64,000 nt of DNA, taken from assembly GCA_024138015.1 (NCBI GenBank), contig JAMXBB010000007.1, positions 64,743,377 to 64,807,376 of the forward strand, read 5' to 3'. This DNA comes from Lumnitzera littorea (lineage: Eukaryota; Streptophyta; Magnoliopsida; Myrtales; Combretaceae). A program made the position numbers and the translations under genes. This document shows positions 48,594 through 59,923 of the stretch, in pieces (position 1 is the stretch's first letter; each line of letters begins with the position of its first letter). Below the pieces are notes generated by a model. It was not told where the DNA came from. It made no database searches and saw only the letters and a program-made list of their open reading frames with translations.

Positions 48594-51500
48594 CTACTTC
48601 TCAGGATGCCCCCGTTTAGCCTTACGTCGTGCATGATGTCTGTGTGTGTTTCTTGCAGGTCTATTGGTTTTCCTGCAGCAACCAACAGGCATAATGAAGC
48701 CAGGAAAATAGATAGAATACTTTTAACACATTAAGAGTTTAAAATTCATCCACATGTTTTTACAAACTAAAGATCACATTTTCTTTATATATATATATAT
48801 ATTCTAAACCACTTCCTGACTCACCAGAAAATGGCTGAACAGAATCTTGACAGGATGATGATTGGCAGAGCTAATAAAGCAGATGCCTGCAAAAAATGAA
48901 AGGATAACATTAGACAAGCACATTCTAATGCTAAAAACAATGGCTTGTTGTAGGAAGAATAAAAAAATCAAAAACTAACACATACAGCAAACCACTCCAA
49001 CTCCTTTGTAGCAAGAGGTCTTGTAAGCTCATGCTTTTTAAGCATCTCTTGGATATTGCCTTGAACCTAATCAACAGTCAGGTAATACACAGTAGCTACA
49101 ATATTAGAAAAAATATGAGATTACCTCACTAATCAACAGTCAGAATATTCAAATAGCTAAATATTAGAAAATATATGAAATTTTTACACTAGCTTCATTA
49201 AATGTAATAGTAAAGAACAGCTTCCCTCAACCAATCTAATTAAATATAGCAAAAACCAAGAGACTGGAACAGTAACTAAGCCTAATCTAGTTAGACTTTC
49301 ATATTTGCAGTTGCATTTTGACCAATGCTATATCATGTCAATGTAGCAAACTGACCATTATACACAATTGTATCAAGATCAAATGAACAGCTGCAAATTT
49401 CCAAAAGCAACTGGACTAGCAAACTAATTTGCTTAAGTTGTAAAAACCACTAATTTTCTGGCACATTAAAACATGAAACAAGAAACTCTGTAATGGCATC
49501 ATTAACACTTAAGGAGGAGGATCAGTGTAAACTGCAGAGATAGCAAGAAATTGATGATAGCTGTATCGATGCTGCTTTTTCTTATGTTAAAATTATTCAA
49601 GGAAGGACATAACTCCTTTTTGTTTCTTCAACCTTTCACCACACAATAAAAGAGCGCCCTTTCTTTGAATCAGAACTACAAGAGCATCCTTTATATGCAA
49701 TCCCATGATTTTACCATTGTACCTTGGTAAATTTTGGGATACTAGAAGATATAACAGCAATAGAGCTGATATAGTAACAAAAGGGGAGAACTGTAACAAA
49801 CTTGCTAAGCTAATAGGCAATAGATGATGGCAAATCCTTGTAGCTGAACTGAGGAGGGAGGAATGACCTGCTTGAACTAAAACCAGGTGTTGAGACTACT
49901 GTTCTGCAACTTAGCATGTTTTTGGCAATTAAGCATGTTTTGTTAAAACACGATAGATGGTAGGGGAAGAAGCAAAGTGAATCAATTTTAGCATTTTCGA
50001 AGTGCAGTCTGGAATAGAACAAAGTTAAGCATGCGATCTGATGTTGGTAGTTGACATCCATAGAGAAGTGATAAGAAGTATGATTTCCATGTTTTAAGAG
50101 GGGAAATCATTCTCTCTATCCAGTAAACAATACAATTAAATTGAAGAAGGTTTTCCAAAAAAGAAAAAAATCTTTTCCATTCCCCAATTTACATGAACTA
50201 TATCACCCTGAAAACCATATCAGATGTAAAAACTTTGTTGCAGCACATAATAAAGTCTCAAAGTGCCATTATGCTTTTGGTATTATTGGATATATTAAAA
50301 GAAATCATCATGGCTAAAGCCATTTTGGGCACATGAATAAAGAAGGATCATGAAGGAGGAAAAGTAATTAACAGGTAGCTTTTTGGCAGATTTGAGAAAA
50401 AATATTTATAATGTCATTCTCAAGATCCATCACCTAGAAAGAATATGATAGTGGCTTGTGCAAGGAAACATAGAGGAGTTTTCCTCTTGAAATTTAAACA
50501 TAACAACATGCTCCATGCTTGGATACATAAAAGGTAAAAGTTAATAACATAAAAACCAATGCATCAAGCAACAAAATAGTCAACCGTAAGAGAGAAAAAG
50601 AAAAGAAAAATCATGAAAAAGGCAAAGAAATCATATGAAAAAATAAGGTACTTATAACAGCATTGGCATTTTAATCATATTCTAAATTAGAGTTATCATA
50701 TTTTGTGGGCCCAAAGGAAAACTTCATCTCTAAAATCACTTTGTTCTCATTCCCTCTTCTTTCCAGACAATATAAAAGAAGATTTTCGTTTTGTTTTACA
50801 TCCATTCATTGCTTTCCATTTGAAATCTCTTCTATTCAAACGTATTTTCAAAGACAAGTATTGTTCATAGGATGAAAATCCATGATAATATGATCAGAAA
50901 GAATTGCCATATGACCAAATAGTGAAGAGATTTACGGTGGCAGTGAGTAATAGTGTTCAGATCAAATATGTCACTTGGATTTCTTCAACTATAATACATG
51001 ATAGAAGATTTATCCAATAGCTATGGTTCTTCAAGAGATTCCTACAGTCCTCATCAAGGTAATGAAATTTTAATTGCTACAAAAGCTATTCCCATCTCCC
51101 AAAGAGACCAAAAGGCAACTACCAGTTGCCTGACACTGTTAAAAATAGCTTAAGATCACAACGGATGTATACAGTTGAAAGCACCTGATGATGATAAGAA
51201 GTAGCTGACTCCAGAAACTTGCCATAAGCATGAACAACCTTTTCTGTATATGGCTTCATAGCTACTTGAAGTTTTTCAACATGAGGTTTTGCTTCAGTGG
51301 CAACCTGATCAATATATGGCTTGCTGAACTTCTTAATTTCCTGTATAGGACTAAAATGGGTTCAAAATTCCACATTACTCAAAGAAAATATAAGATTGCT
51401 GAAAAGTAATCCACCTGAAAATAAGGATCAATGAACTCTTGGGCTTTATTCACATGAGGAGTCACTGCAGCTTTAGATGCTTCATAGAACTCAATTGTTT

Positions 51501-52538
51501 TTTGGTTGAATGAGCGCACATGTGGTTCAAGAGAAGCTTTTATCACCAAGCAGTGCTCCTTAATTGTAGGGATCCACTCCTGTAAAAAATTAACTAGCCA
51601 GGTAAGGGATTGAGAAACTATTTTGATAAGGTCATGCAAACAAGAAGATTATCCAAAAGGCTAGCTACTACAGAATTCTATTGATGAATTTTCAATCACA
51701 AGCCCATGAGTTAGCAGCAGAGTATTAACATGCATAAAAGCCTCAATTAGACTTATATCAGCATAGAAACTCTTATGAAAAGAAATGTCACAAGTCCACA
51801 CCAACTGAGAGCTGGATGCTTCTTAGAGAATAGAGAGAGAAGGGAGGGGGAGGGGGGGTGGTGGTTGGGGTGGGGAAGGAGTTATATGCCTAATTAGATT
51901 GCTTACAGTTTTGATGGTCTCCATATGGGGTCCAGCCCACTTGACAAATTCAGACGATTTCTCAGTAGTCTGCAGACACAGAAACAACTCACCGTGTGAG
52001 GGACTATTTCCAAGATTACATTGCATGGCATAATGACATGGTTAAGAAAATCTTTTGATTTGTCTCCATTGATATGCTAACAGCCAAATGGAAAATATGC
52101 TTATAAAAAAAAAAAAAAAGGAAAATATACCTTCTGAATGACCTTATCCATTGCAGGTTTTCCATGCTCATTCCAGCGTGTCTTGATAAAGGCCTGCGGT
52201 TTACAAGTTATAGGTTTACAAGTTATTTGAACTAAATAAGATTGACATCAAAGAGGAAAATGGACATACACAAAGTACCTGACATCTAACCAAATGTGGA
52301 GCGAGCCAAGGCGGGAGCCATGCTTGATGAACCTGATGAGTCATCAAAGGTGAATGAATGTCAGTCAACGGAAATGAACAATTGACTGCATTAAGAGCTG
52401 CAGCAAATGTCATGCATCTTTGAGATCTATCATCATCCAATGTCATCAAGAAAAGAATCCAGAAAGTAACTACACAAATTTGCAATTGTTATATAAAGTA
52501 ATATGATAATGAATGGGTAGGTAGCTAGTGAAGAAAAC

Positions 52539-52579
<41 letters not shown>

Positions 52580-55500
52580 CACATGCCTATAAAATCTTCT
52601 TTTATTATATATTAATCTTAATCTTCCTATGGCTACTGGTCTAGTGATCCCGACTACAAGCAAGGTAAGGCCAAAGTGTTTAGTAAAGAAAAAATGGGCA
52701 TGGAGTCTCATTGCTATTCAAAGAAGACATAGTGAAAGGGAAGGTGGGTCTGATAACAGGAGGTTCCAATATGGGATTCAAGATTTTCAAGCAATTAGGA
52801 TTGCATAGAGCTTCCATTGCCATCATGGGTCAGAAGTCTGCACGCTCTTGGGATTCCCACTTTTGGGTTCAAGGGCAATGTTCATAAACATGAATGCTGC
52901 TGCTGGCAATTTTCTTGTTTCTCCTGATGATCTCTCCCCTAATGGATTCTGGACAGGTCTTTCTTTCTTTAAATTTGTTACCTTTTCTTTATCTTGCTCT
53001 ACTTGATTGAGAAATACATAAAAACTACACAAAAATTTGCAAGTGAAAAATGTCCAAGTGAATTGGAAATTGCCCTGGTTCAGTCTTCATGACAGAACAA
53101 CAACAGACACCAGCAGTCCATAATAAGTAAAAAGCTAGCTCTGTTTAGGTAGATAAATAACAATGTCATTGTTTACTTAAGAACTTTTTCCACTTTGAGC
53201 TTGTCAAGATTCGTTGATTTGCTAGTCCAACAGTCAATGCATATAAAAGAACAAAAGGTCACAAACTTTTAGAGGAAAGAAAAATGCTAAATGGAATACC
53301 TCTGTCAATTCTTTGATCTTTGCAGCAGCCTCGGACTTTGCTTTCATTAATTCTTCCTAGAAAGGCAAATTTCAGTTAAAGGAAAGTTCTTGCATATCTA
53401 AACCACAGTAATATCGAACCCTTTCACCCTGTCCATACCTCAGCAACTTTAAGTGCACGCTCTAATTTGAGAATTCTGCTCCTTTGTTCATCATTAACCT
53501 TTTGAAGCTGTCCAAGAATATAACCCAAAAAAAGAAAAAAAAAAAGAAAAAAGAGATCATTCCCCAGCGTATAACGATTGTCAAATTAAATCAAAATTTA
53601 GAATGTTAATTTTTAGTTCCATGACTGGAATTGATTTGTAAAACACATGAACGTATGAAATTAAGGAAAAAATCCCTAAGACTGTTCGCTCTTTTTTTTG
53701 GTAAGTAAAACTGTTCATCAAATACTGATGAAAAAGAAAAGGCAGCTCATGGTAAAATGCCTCCAGCCAAACCAGGTAAAACTTCTTCTCAAACGGAATG
53801 ATACTGTATTTTACCATAATACTTCAAACTTCTATTGGGAACAGATCTTCCATGCTCTTTACCCAAGCACCAAGACCATTATCAAAGAACATGGGCTCAT
53901 TTTATGACCAGCAGAAAAAGTAACTTAATTTCTGATACTACCAAGCTTCAAACTTTGCCATAGTTTTATTAAGATTATTCTTGCACAGGGGTTTCCATCT
54001 CTCTTTGGGCTGATTTTTGACTTCCACAAGGACCTCTGAATACTAGATACACATCATAGGAAATTGCAAGCTTGGGTTTGTCGTTGAAATCTAGAGTTTG
54101 CTCTCTCATAGCTGGGAACTCTTGGGACTTTCCAGCCACATCTTTTTAGGAAAACTTCAATATCCCTACCTCTGTGACACCACATTCTTCTAGACAAGAT
54201 AAGCTCATTTGGAAGCCTTCACACACAGGTTTGTTCTCTATTAAAAGTGCAAATGATTCTTTAACAACTAAAGGCCCTAGTATCCCATGGGCTGACTTGG
54301 TTTGGGGCAAAAGTTCTCTACCTAGGCACTGCTTCATCCTGTGGCTGGCTGTTAGGAGAAACTCTACACTTTGGATAGGTTAACAAAGCGGGGCTCATCT
54401 TCTCACTCAAGTTGCTATCTATGTAATGTATCTTTGGAGGACCATGGTCGCCTTTCCTTCTGCTGCCCTTTCTAGTCCCTGGTTTTCAAGGAAGTGTGTT
54501 TTGCTACCCTATCCACAAGCTTTGATTTCTTCGCAAGGGGACTTTGCTGGCCTCCTCTCCACCTCTACCTTAGTGTCCTCTTGTGCTGCCATTGCTGCCA
54601 CAGTTTATTGCTTGTGAAGGGTGCGGAATTCTATCCAATTGGGGAAGCGACTTCCCTCTCACTCTGCTGTTACAAGATAAATTCTCTTTTATGCAAGAAT
54701 TCGAACTCATTTTTGAATATATACCCTTTTGTATTTGAGTAGTTTACTCTAGTTTTCTATATGTATATCAAGGTTGACCCCTAACCCGCTTAGGGGGTTG
54801 TATTTTCCTCACTTTTTGGTTATAAATTGAAATTATTGAATTAAGCCAAAAAAAAAAAAAAAGAAAAACAAATCTATCGTGAGGAAAGAGGGAATCAATC
54901 ATGTTATCTTTCCAGTATCATACTCAAAAGCATGTATGTTGGCCAAGAGAAAAGGCAACATAAATTCCCTGTAAATGTTTTGAGAGATTGCAGCCCACCT
55001 TGCAAAAGAGTCATCATTTCGTCCTTTTTTCAGGTAACTTTTATCATGTACCCTTCATCAAACTTTCTTAGCAAACACAAAACAACAAAAGATAATACTG
55101 AATCACGGAGGTATCTGATAAACATTCCAAAGTTTTTTTTTCTTTTTTAATTATTTGGCTAGATTTCAGAATTTATTACAGCTAAGGACAATAAAATTCA
55201 TTAACCAAAAAAAGGACAGTAAAATTACAAGAAGTATGTAAATATAATATGACCAATCATACAAGTGCATCATCAATTGGAAAATTGGATTTTTCAATCA
55301 AGCAAAAGACAGCTAAAACAACATTTATGGCCAGATTATATGATGAGCATTTTCACTGAATTAACAAGAGCAAGCTAACAGCCTGCATTTATATAGGTTT
55401 CACCAGGAAAATTAGTAAGAAATAACAATTTCTTGCTTCAAAGATAACAACAATAAAAATAAAAGTAAAAAATTACCCCAAAAGAAGGAAAAAATATTTA

Positions 55501-56604
55501 CTCAGCAAAAGGAGCTTACATCAACCAATTTGGCTGTCAACTCTTGGGATTTCTTCTCAGCTTCGCCTTCTTTCAACTCCAACGCTTGTTTTGCCTTCTC
55601 CTGGATAACTAATTCATTCTGGAGCTTCTCAACCTGCAACAACAGGGTTATTTACATTCTGTTGAAGTCTTTTCTTTAGGGATTTTCTTTGTCCATTACA
55701 AACCTGTTTCTCTAATTCACTAGCCCATGCATTAGCTTTACCAATCTCTTCTGCAGCATCTAATTTTCCCTTCTTCTGCCAAAAAGCAAAAGTCAACAAA
55801 CCCTCCAAACACAAAAGTATAACCTCACATGCAACACAAAAATGATTATGTAACTGGCCTAAAACATTCAAAAGTACCCGAACTGATGATATCTCAGCCA
55901 GCAAGGATTCAACTTTATCCAACTTCTCTTTGATGATTTTGTCCTTCCTCGCCAAAACCTCATCCTTACTCCTTGACTCTTTGGCTTTCTCTTCGACGAG
56001 GGATTCTTCACCACCATAAATAAATCAATAAGTTACCAGACAACTAAAGCACAGGCAAAGCTACCCAATTGACTCGAAGTCTTAATAAAATGTAATCACC
56101 AACGTAAAAAGGTTTTACCAAAAACATTCCACGTACTAGAGCAAAATAATAACAACCCATTTCCTTCAAAACTCAGTTTCCAAAATCTATACAATGGCAT
56201 CTATTTCAGTATTAGACAGATTATACCCAAGTAACCAAACCATAAATGATCAGATATTCAATTCTCTTACCGAATTACCCAAAGATAAAACATTCAACTA
56301 AATTTCGCGTACAAAGGATCCATAAATACTAGAAAAAAACAACATATACCGAGAAATTAACTTGAAAACAGATATTTATATATATAATCAGGCAATCAAA
56401 TCAATCGAATGCATTTAAAGTTAAAATTCACTAACCGAGGGCATGGATCTTGGATTTCAATTGTTCAAGTTCAATCTTCAGAGCGGACGAATCAGGACCA
56501 TCAGATCCAAAATCGACCGTCTCATCAGCCCTAACTTCAAAACCGAGAGCAAGGGCTAAAACTAACAGTGGCAAAATGGCGAGCTTTGAGGCCATGGAGA
56601 TCAT
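48594..56604 (-). CDS. ER-type coiled-coil protein with signal peptide and C-terminal membrane anchor (At2g24420/At4g31340 family), 14 exons
   Basis: Exons read on the minus strand (plus coordinates): 56604-56436, 56005-55878, 55775-55704, 55633-55520, 53507-53439, 53356-53300, 52332-52279, 52193-52131, 51969-51907, 51579-51415, 51340-51185, 49066-48986, 48886-48825, 48672-48594. They sum to 1332 nt (443 residues plus stop). All introns are GT-AG; intron 1 is phase 1, intron 13 phase 2, the rest phase 0. Residues 1-26 form a signal peptide (likely cleavage VRA|D). About 40-203 is a charged coiled coil. 204-221 holds a conserved AWLPPW segment. 282-360 carries 11-residue proline repeats. About 395-415 is one membrane span. 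The tail is basic (RRKAKR). From memory, the Arabidopsis relatives are about 440 residues and carry loose labels (myosin heavy chain-like, DNA repair ATPase-like); I see no motor or ATPase motif. Topology suggests an ER or secretory membrane protein with a lumenal coiled coil; biochemical function is unknown. A second in-frame ATG lies three codons downstream (56595). Family placement is strong, role is not. Confidence 0.93.
48785..48803. repeat. (TA)n microsatellite in intron 13
   Basis: A short uninterrupted AT dinucleotide run in the intron between the last two coding exons. Confidence 0.9.
52540..52579. repeat. (GA)n microsatellite in intron 6
   Basis: An almost uninterrupted GA tract with one late interruption lies in the intron between exons at 52332 and 53300. 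It would be pyrimidine-rich (CT) in the gene's sense strand. Confidence 0.95.
53690..53900 (-). mobile_element. Possible 3' end of a second LINE, minus strand
   Basis: The minus strand reads into TTTTACTTACC followed by eight A at 53693-53700, which resembles the 3' end of plant LINEs. Only the tail-like feature supports this; no domain was recognised. Confidence 0.25.
53940..54862 (+). mobile_element. 5'-truncated LINE (L1-type) in intron 4 of the host gene, antisense
   Basis: Residues read from 54174 (after PSRQDKLIWK) match the zf-RVT domain that follows reverse transcriptase in plant L1 elements: an LIWKPSHTGLFSIKSA block, then WADLVWG and PRHCFILWLA. The frame breaks near 54380. An A-rich tail of about 15 A at 54848-54862 ends the element, as expected for target-primed insertion. 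It runs opposite to the host gene, inside the 2-kb intron between exons 4 and 5. The 5' edge is uncertain, and no target duplication was identified. Confidence 0.72.
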
Positions 56605-57202
56605 CACGACTCCAAAACTCGCTCAGCAAGAGAAATAAAAGATATAAAGAGAAAGTAAGGGTTTTGACCGTAAGAGAAGACGAAGAAGAAGGTGGTGATT
56701 TATTGTGTTTTCATTAGTAAAATCTTGATGGACGGACAAACCAACGAGAGAGCCATACACGAGGAATGGAAAGGAAGAGAAAAAGAGGTTAGCAGACATT
56801 TATTTATATTATTAAATTGTCCACACCATTTGCTGAAAAATTTGTATATAGTAGCATTAATTTAATATAATATTAGTAGAAATTATACCAATTTAAGGCG
56901 AACAAAAAACGGGGGAAAAGTATTTTAGTTATTAGTCGTAGGTGGGTGATGGGAGGCCACCGATCCGAGGCCACCGATCCGAGGCAGACGAGGCTTTTAA
57001 TATAAGTAGTTGAAAATCCGTTGTAAAGATCTATGAAGACATTTTCTCAATTAAATGGTAAAACCAAACAATATGCATTTGAGAACCTTTTTGAGTGGAC
57101 TATTTATGTCGTGTTCAAATGTGGGGAAATGTTTTAGAGGCCGACTATTTATTAGTTAATTGGGTTTTATTCGATATAGGAGGCATGGTAAATAGGTACG
57201 TG
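56605..57202. other. 5' flank of the coiled-coil gene
   Basis: Putative leader and upstream promoter between the host gene and retroelement F. The leader is purine-rich on the plus strand. A short duplicated GC-rich unit (GGCCACCGATCCGA, two copies) lies at 56954-56981. No coding sequence seen. Confidence 0.5.
56801..56808 (-). promoter_or_regulatory. Putative TATA box of the coiled-coil gene
   Basis: The minus strand reads TATAAATA about 195 bp upstream of the first ATG. A CT-rich tract follows at 56760-56790, as in many plant leaders. This would give a 5' UTR of roughly 165 nt. Position and sequence fit; there is no transcript evidence. Confidence 0.45.
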
Positions 57203-57607
57203 TGTCATGTAATGAGTATTTACTAATCTCACATATAATACTTAAGACTTTTTAGGCACACTCTCAAGAGGCTAAGTCAGTTTTTCTATCTAGAACTCAC
57301 TAAAATACACTAACTTAGAGAGAAAGAGAAGTACTTAAGTAAGAATATTTTTTATATTTTTGAATAGTTTATAAATGAAGAGTTCACCTCCTTATATACA
57401 AGGGCTTTCATCAATGGATAGCCAAGATTATTATATAATCTCACCTATTCTACTTTACCTACCCACACCTACTAAGTTTCAATGTATCTAGAAACTTCTA
57501 AAACATTCCACAAGATGAACTAGAGTTTGATTGTGATCTTTACGTACAAAATACCTCTTTACAATGTACATAAATGAAAAATGGGCTTACAGAAGCATCC
57601 TGTAACA
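57203..57607 (-). repeat. Putative LTR of chromovirus F
   Basis: Starts TGTTACAGG just after a polypurine tract on the minus strand. It contains a CTTGTATATAAGG promoter-like box at about 57395. The far end CATGACA is a guess from the usual CA terminus. Confidence 0.5.
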
Positions 57608-58450
57608 TTCCCTCCACCTAAATCAACGACATTCTCATTGACTTTCACTCTCCCGATAACTCTTCTACTAAATGTCCAAAGTGGTCATAGTCAACGGCGT
57701 TCTCTCAAATTGCTTCACTCTGAAGTAGACCCTTCCATTTCACTAAATACTCCAGGCAAGAAGGTTGGCAAGGACCTCTAGTCAAACATCCTTGTAAGAT
57801 CTTATTCGCTTCTCTTCCTCCTTCTTACCTTGTACCTTGAATAAATTTCTTCCTTATTACCACTAAGGTCTCATGTCTCTTAAGTCAGCACACTGCATAA
57901 GTTTCCACAAAGGCCCTATATCTTCTAACATCTTTAGCTAATGAAACTTGTCGTCTACCTTAGCTAGCATTTGGTGGAGACTTAGATTATTTGAGTCCTT
58001 AGGGTTATGATGCTTATCTAAGATCTTCAGTTGAAGGTTCTTATAATTGGGAACATATATTTTTTTACCTTTCATGTAGAGCAACCCATCTTCCATCCAG
58101 TACTTCTTTATTTGGCCTCTTTACTCTAACACCAATTTAACGTAACAATCTTAGGCTAAGTCTTCCTTAATCATCTTAATCACTCCCCGAAGTTTAGGAT
58201 CTCCTGTTCTTTAGGATAAAGCATCATCCTCCACCCTTAACGGCTCTTCTTTCTTCAGTTTCACCTCTCCCTTAGGTGGTTGCTTTTAGGCTTCTCTTTA
58301 GGCTAAGCCTTCGCTTTAAGCGCTCATTATGCCTATGGTTCTACTCCTTTTCAGCTTTTGCTCATGAACTTCTTCCCGTTTGGTTGTTTAGCATCTTGTA
58401 TAAAACATAAAAACTTCTGGCTTGGCTAGGGTTACGGCTAATTGACACCA
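57203..58450 (-). mobile_element. Chromovirus F: 3' end with LTR, integrase core deleted
   Basis: On the minus strand, a zinc-binding integrase N-terminus (about 58130-57960) reads YWMEDGLLYMKGKKIYVPNY. Then, with no DDE core, comes a chromodomain-like LEYLVKWKGLLQSEA at about 57750. The frame ends at a purine-rich GGTGGAGGGAA (57608-57619), followed by an LTR starting TGTTACAGG at 57607. The LTR may end at about 57203 (CATGACA). An RNase H end (about 58190-58240, DALS) lies upstream. No second LTR was found, so it is a truncated, internally deleted copy. Confidence 0.7.
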
Positions 58451-59640
58451 CGCATTGCTACCCCTTATTCATGACCATAATGCAATTTTTTGATGGGACA
58501 ATTTGAGCACATACCTAATTAAAGAAGTACATGCTAATGACCAATTTGTAGTCATCTACGAGACCAAATTGTAATTAATGATCAATAACTAAATTACATA
58601 TTTTTGTAAGTTTATAAAATTTTTCGTGAAATTAATCGAGCTCATTTACTATTTATTATGTATTTTCCTAGTATAAACTTATATATTAGCTTAATATGTA
58701 ATATAGTAACTAGTTGATTAAATATGTGTCAAATGAACACTTTGGGGTATAATAAGTTTTGTTAGACAAGTTTGGAAAGTATAATTTTTTAGGTTTTTAG
58801 TTTAATACTAAAGCTTACTCGAGTCAATTATGGAGTTAGGATAGCATACGGTTGAATTGTAATACGAAAGGGTATTTTTAGATATTTGGCAATATTGATT
58901 GGTCTTGACTCTTAATATAATCAATAGTACTCGAAATAACAATCATGACGATATAAATTTTACTGAAATCAAATAATAAATAAGTACGATACAATCAAAT
59001 GAAGTTTAAAAACTTGGAAATGAAAGCTTATAATAGTTTGAGTTCGACCTACACTTGATTGAAAGACTGTGTCATATTTTCATAGGTGTGATAAGTAAGA
59101 AAAGACCACATTACGATGTATAGGATATTGCATTATTGCTAAGCCTAGATAAATAGATCTAACCCATGCTTGGAGTAGATATATTGCTACTCATAACACT
59201 GTGTATTGTTTGATACTGTGTTGGTTAAATATAGATATATCTTGGGTGAATTGATACGCTATTATAATGGGTGCTAGTATAGTGATTTTAAATAACAATA
59301 ATTGTATTTTGGTTAAACTATTATATGGCTATGTTGGGTGATGATTTATACTTATAATTGATCGTGTTAACTAGGGAAGTTGAGTGATCTAATCCAATCT
59401 TCTAGGTGTTCACCTAAATGAACCCTAAGTAAGATACTAGAATTCTACTAGAGAGAATTTGAAAACCAGAATCAAATCACTGGGTTGAATAAAATTAAAG
59501 ATTGATTGTACCGATTGATATTCTTGAGTTGCTATTGCATATCACGACATGGTACAAAGAGGGACCTAAGGGTCAGAAATTTCAGAATGAGGCTTCTAAA
59601 TGATCATTGAAAAAGCATGGCTTTATGAACTCAATTTTTG
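58451..59640. other. AT-rich intergenic DNA, no gene recognised
   Basis: No domain, repeat array or RNA gene recognised. Confidence 0.4.
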
Positions 59641-59659
59641 GAAGCATATAGATTGCATT

Positions 59660-59880
59660 GCCTGAACATTGTGACTATTTTGATAGTTAAATTTGGTAAA
59701 CTACAGTATGTAGTCTAATTTGGTAGTGTTGCCACTTTGATTTGGTGAACTACAATGTATAGTCTAATTTTGTAAAGTTGAGGGTCTTACTCCCAAGTAA
59801 CTCCTTGTTGTCGTTTTTGGAAATGGTAGACTACAGTGTGTAGTCCAATTTGGTGAAGGTCCTACTCCCAAGCAACTCCT
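59660..59880. repeat. Short tandem repeat with palindromic CTACAGTATGTAG core
   Basis: Three copies of a TTTGGTAAACTACA.TATGTAGTC unit at about 59690, 59740 and 59822, each with a small inverted repeat. Two further share TACTCCCAAG.AACTCCTT. Spacing is uneven (about 50 and 80 bp). Confidence 0.7.
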
Positions 59881-59923
59881 TATTACTCTAGGTTCCTGAA
59901 CGTTGTATCCAGATGTCACGCTC

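Noticed and set aside
54426..54742. Two overlapping plus-strand frames after the LINE zf-RVT segment as separate genes
   Set aside because: They lie inside the LINE 3' region before its A tail and are best explained as frame-shifted LINE sequence.
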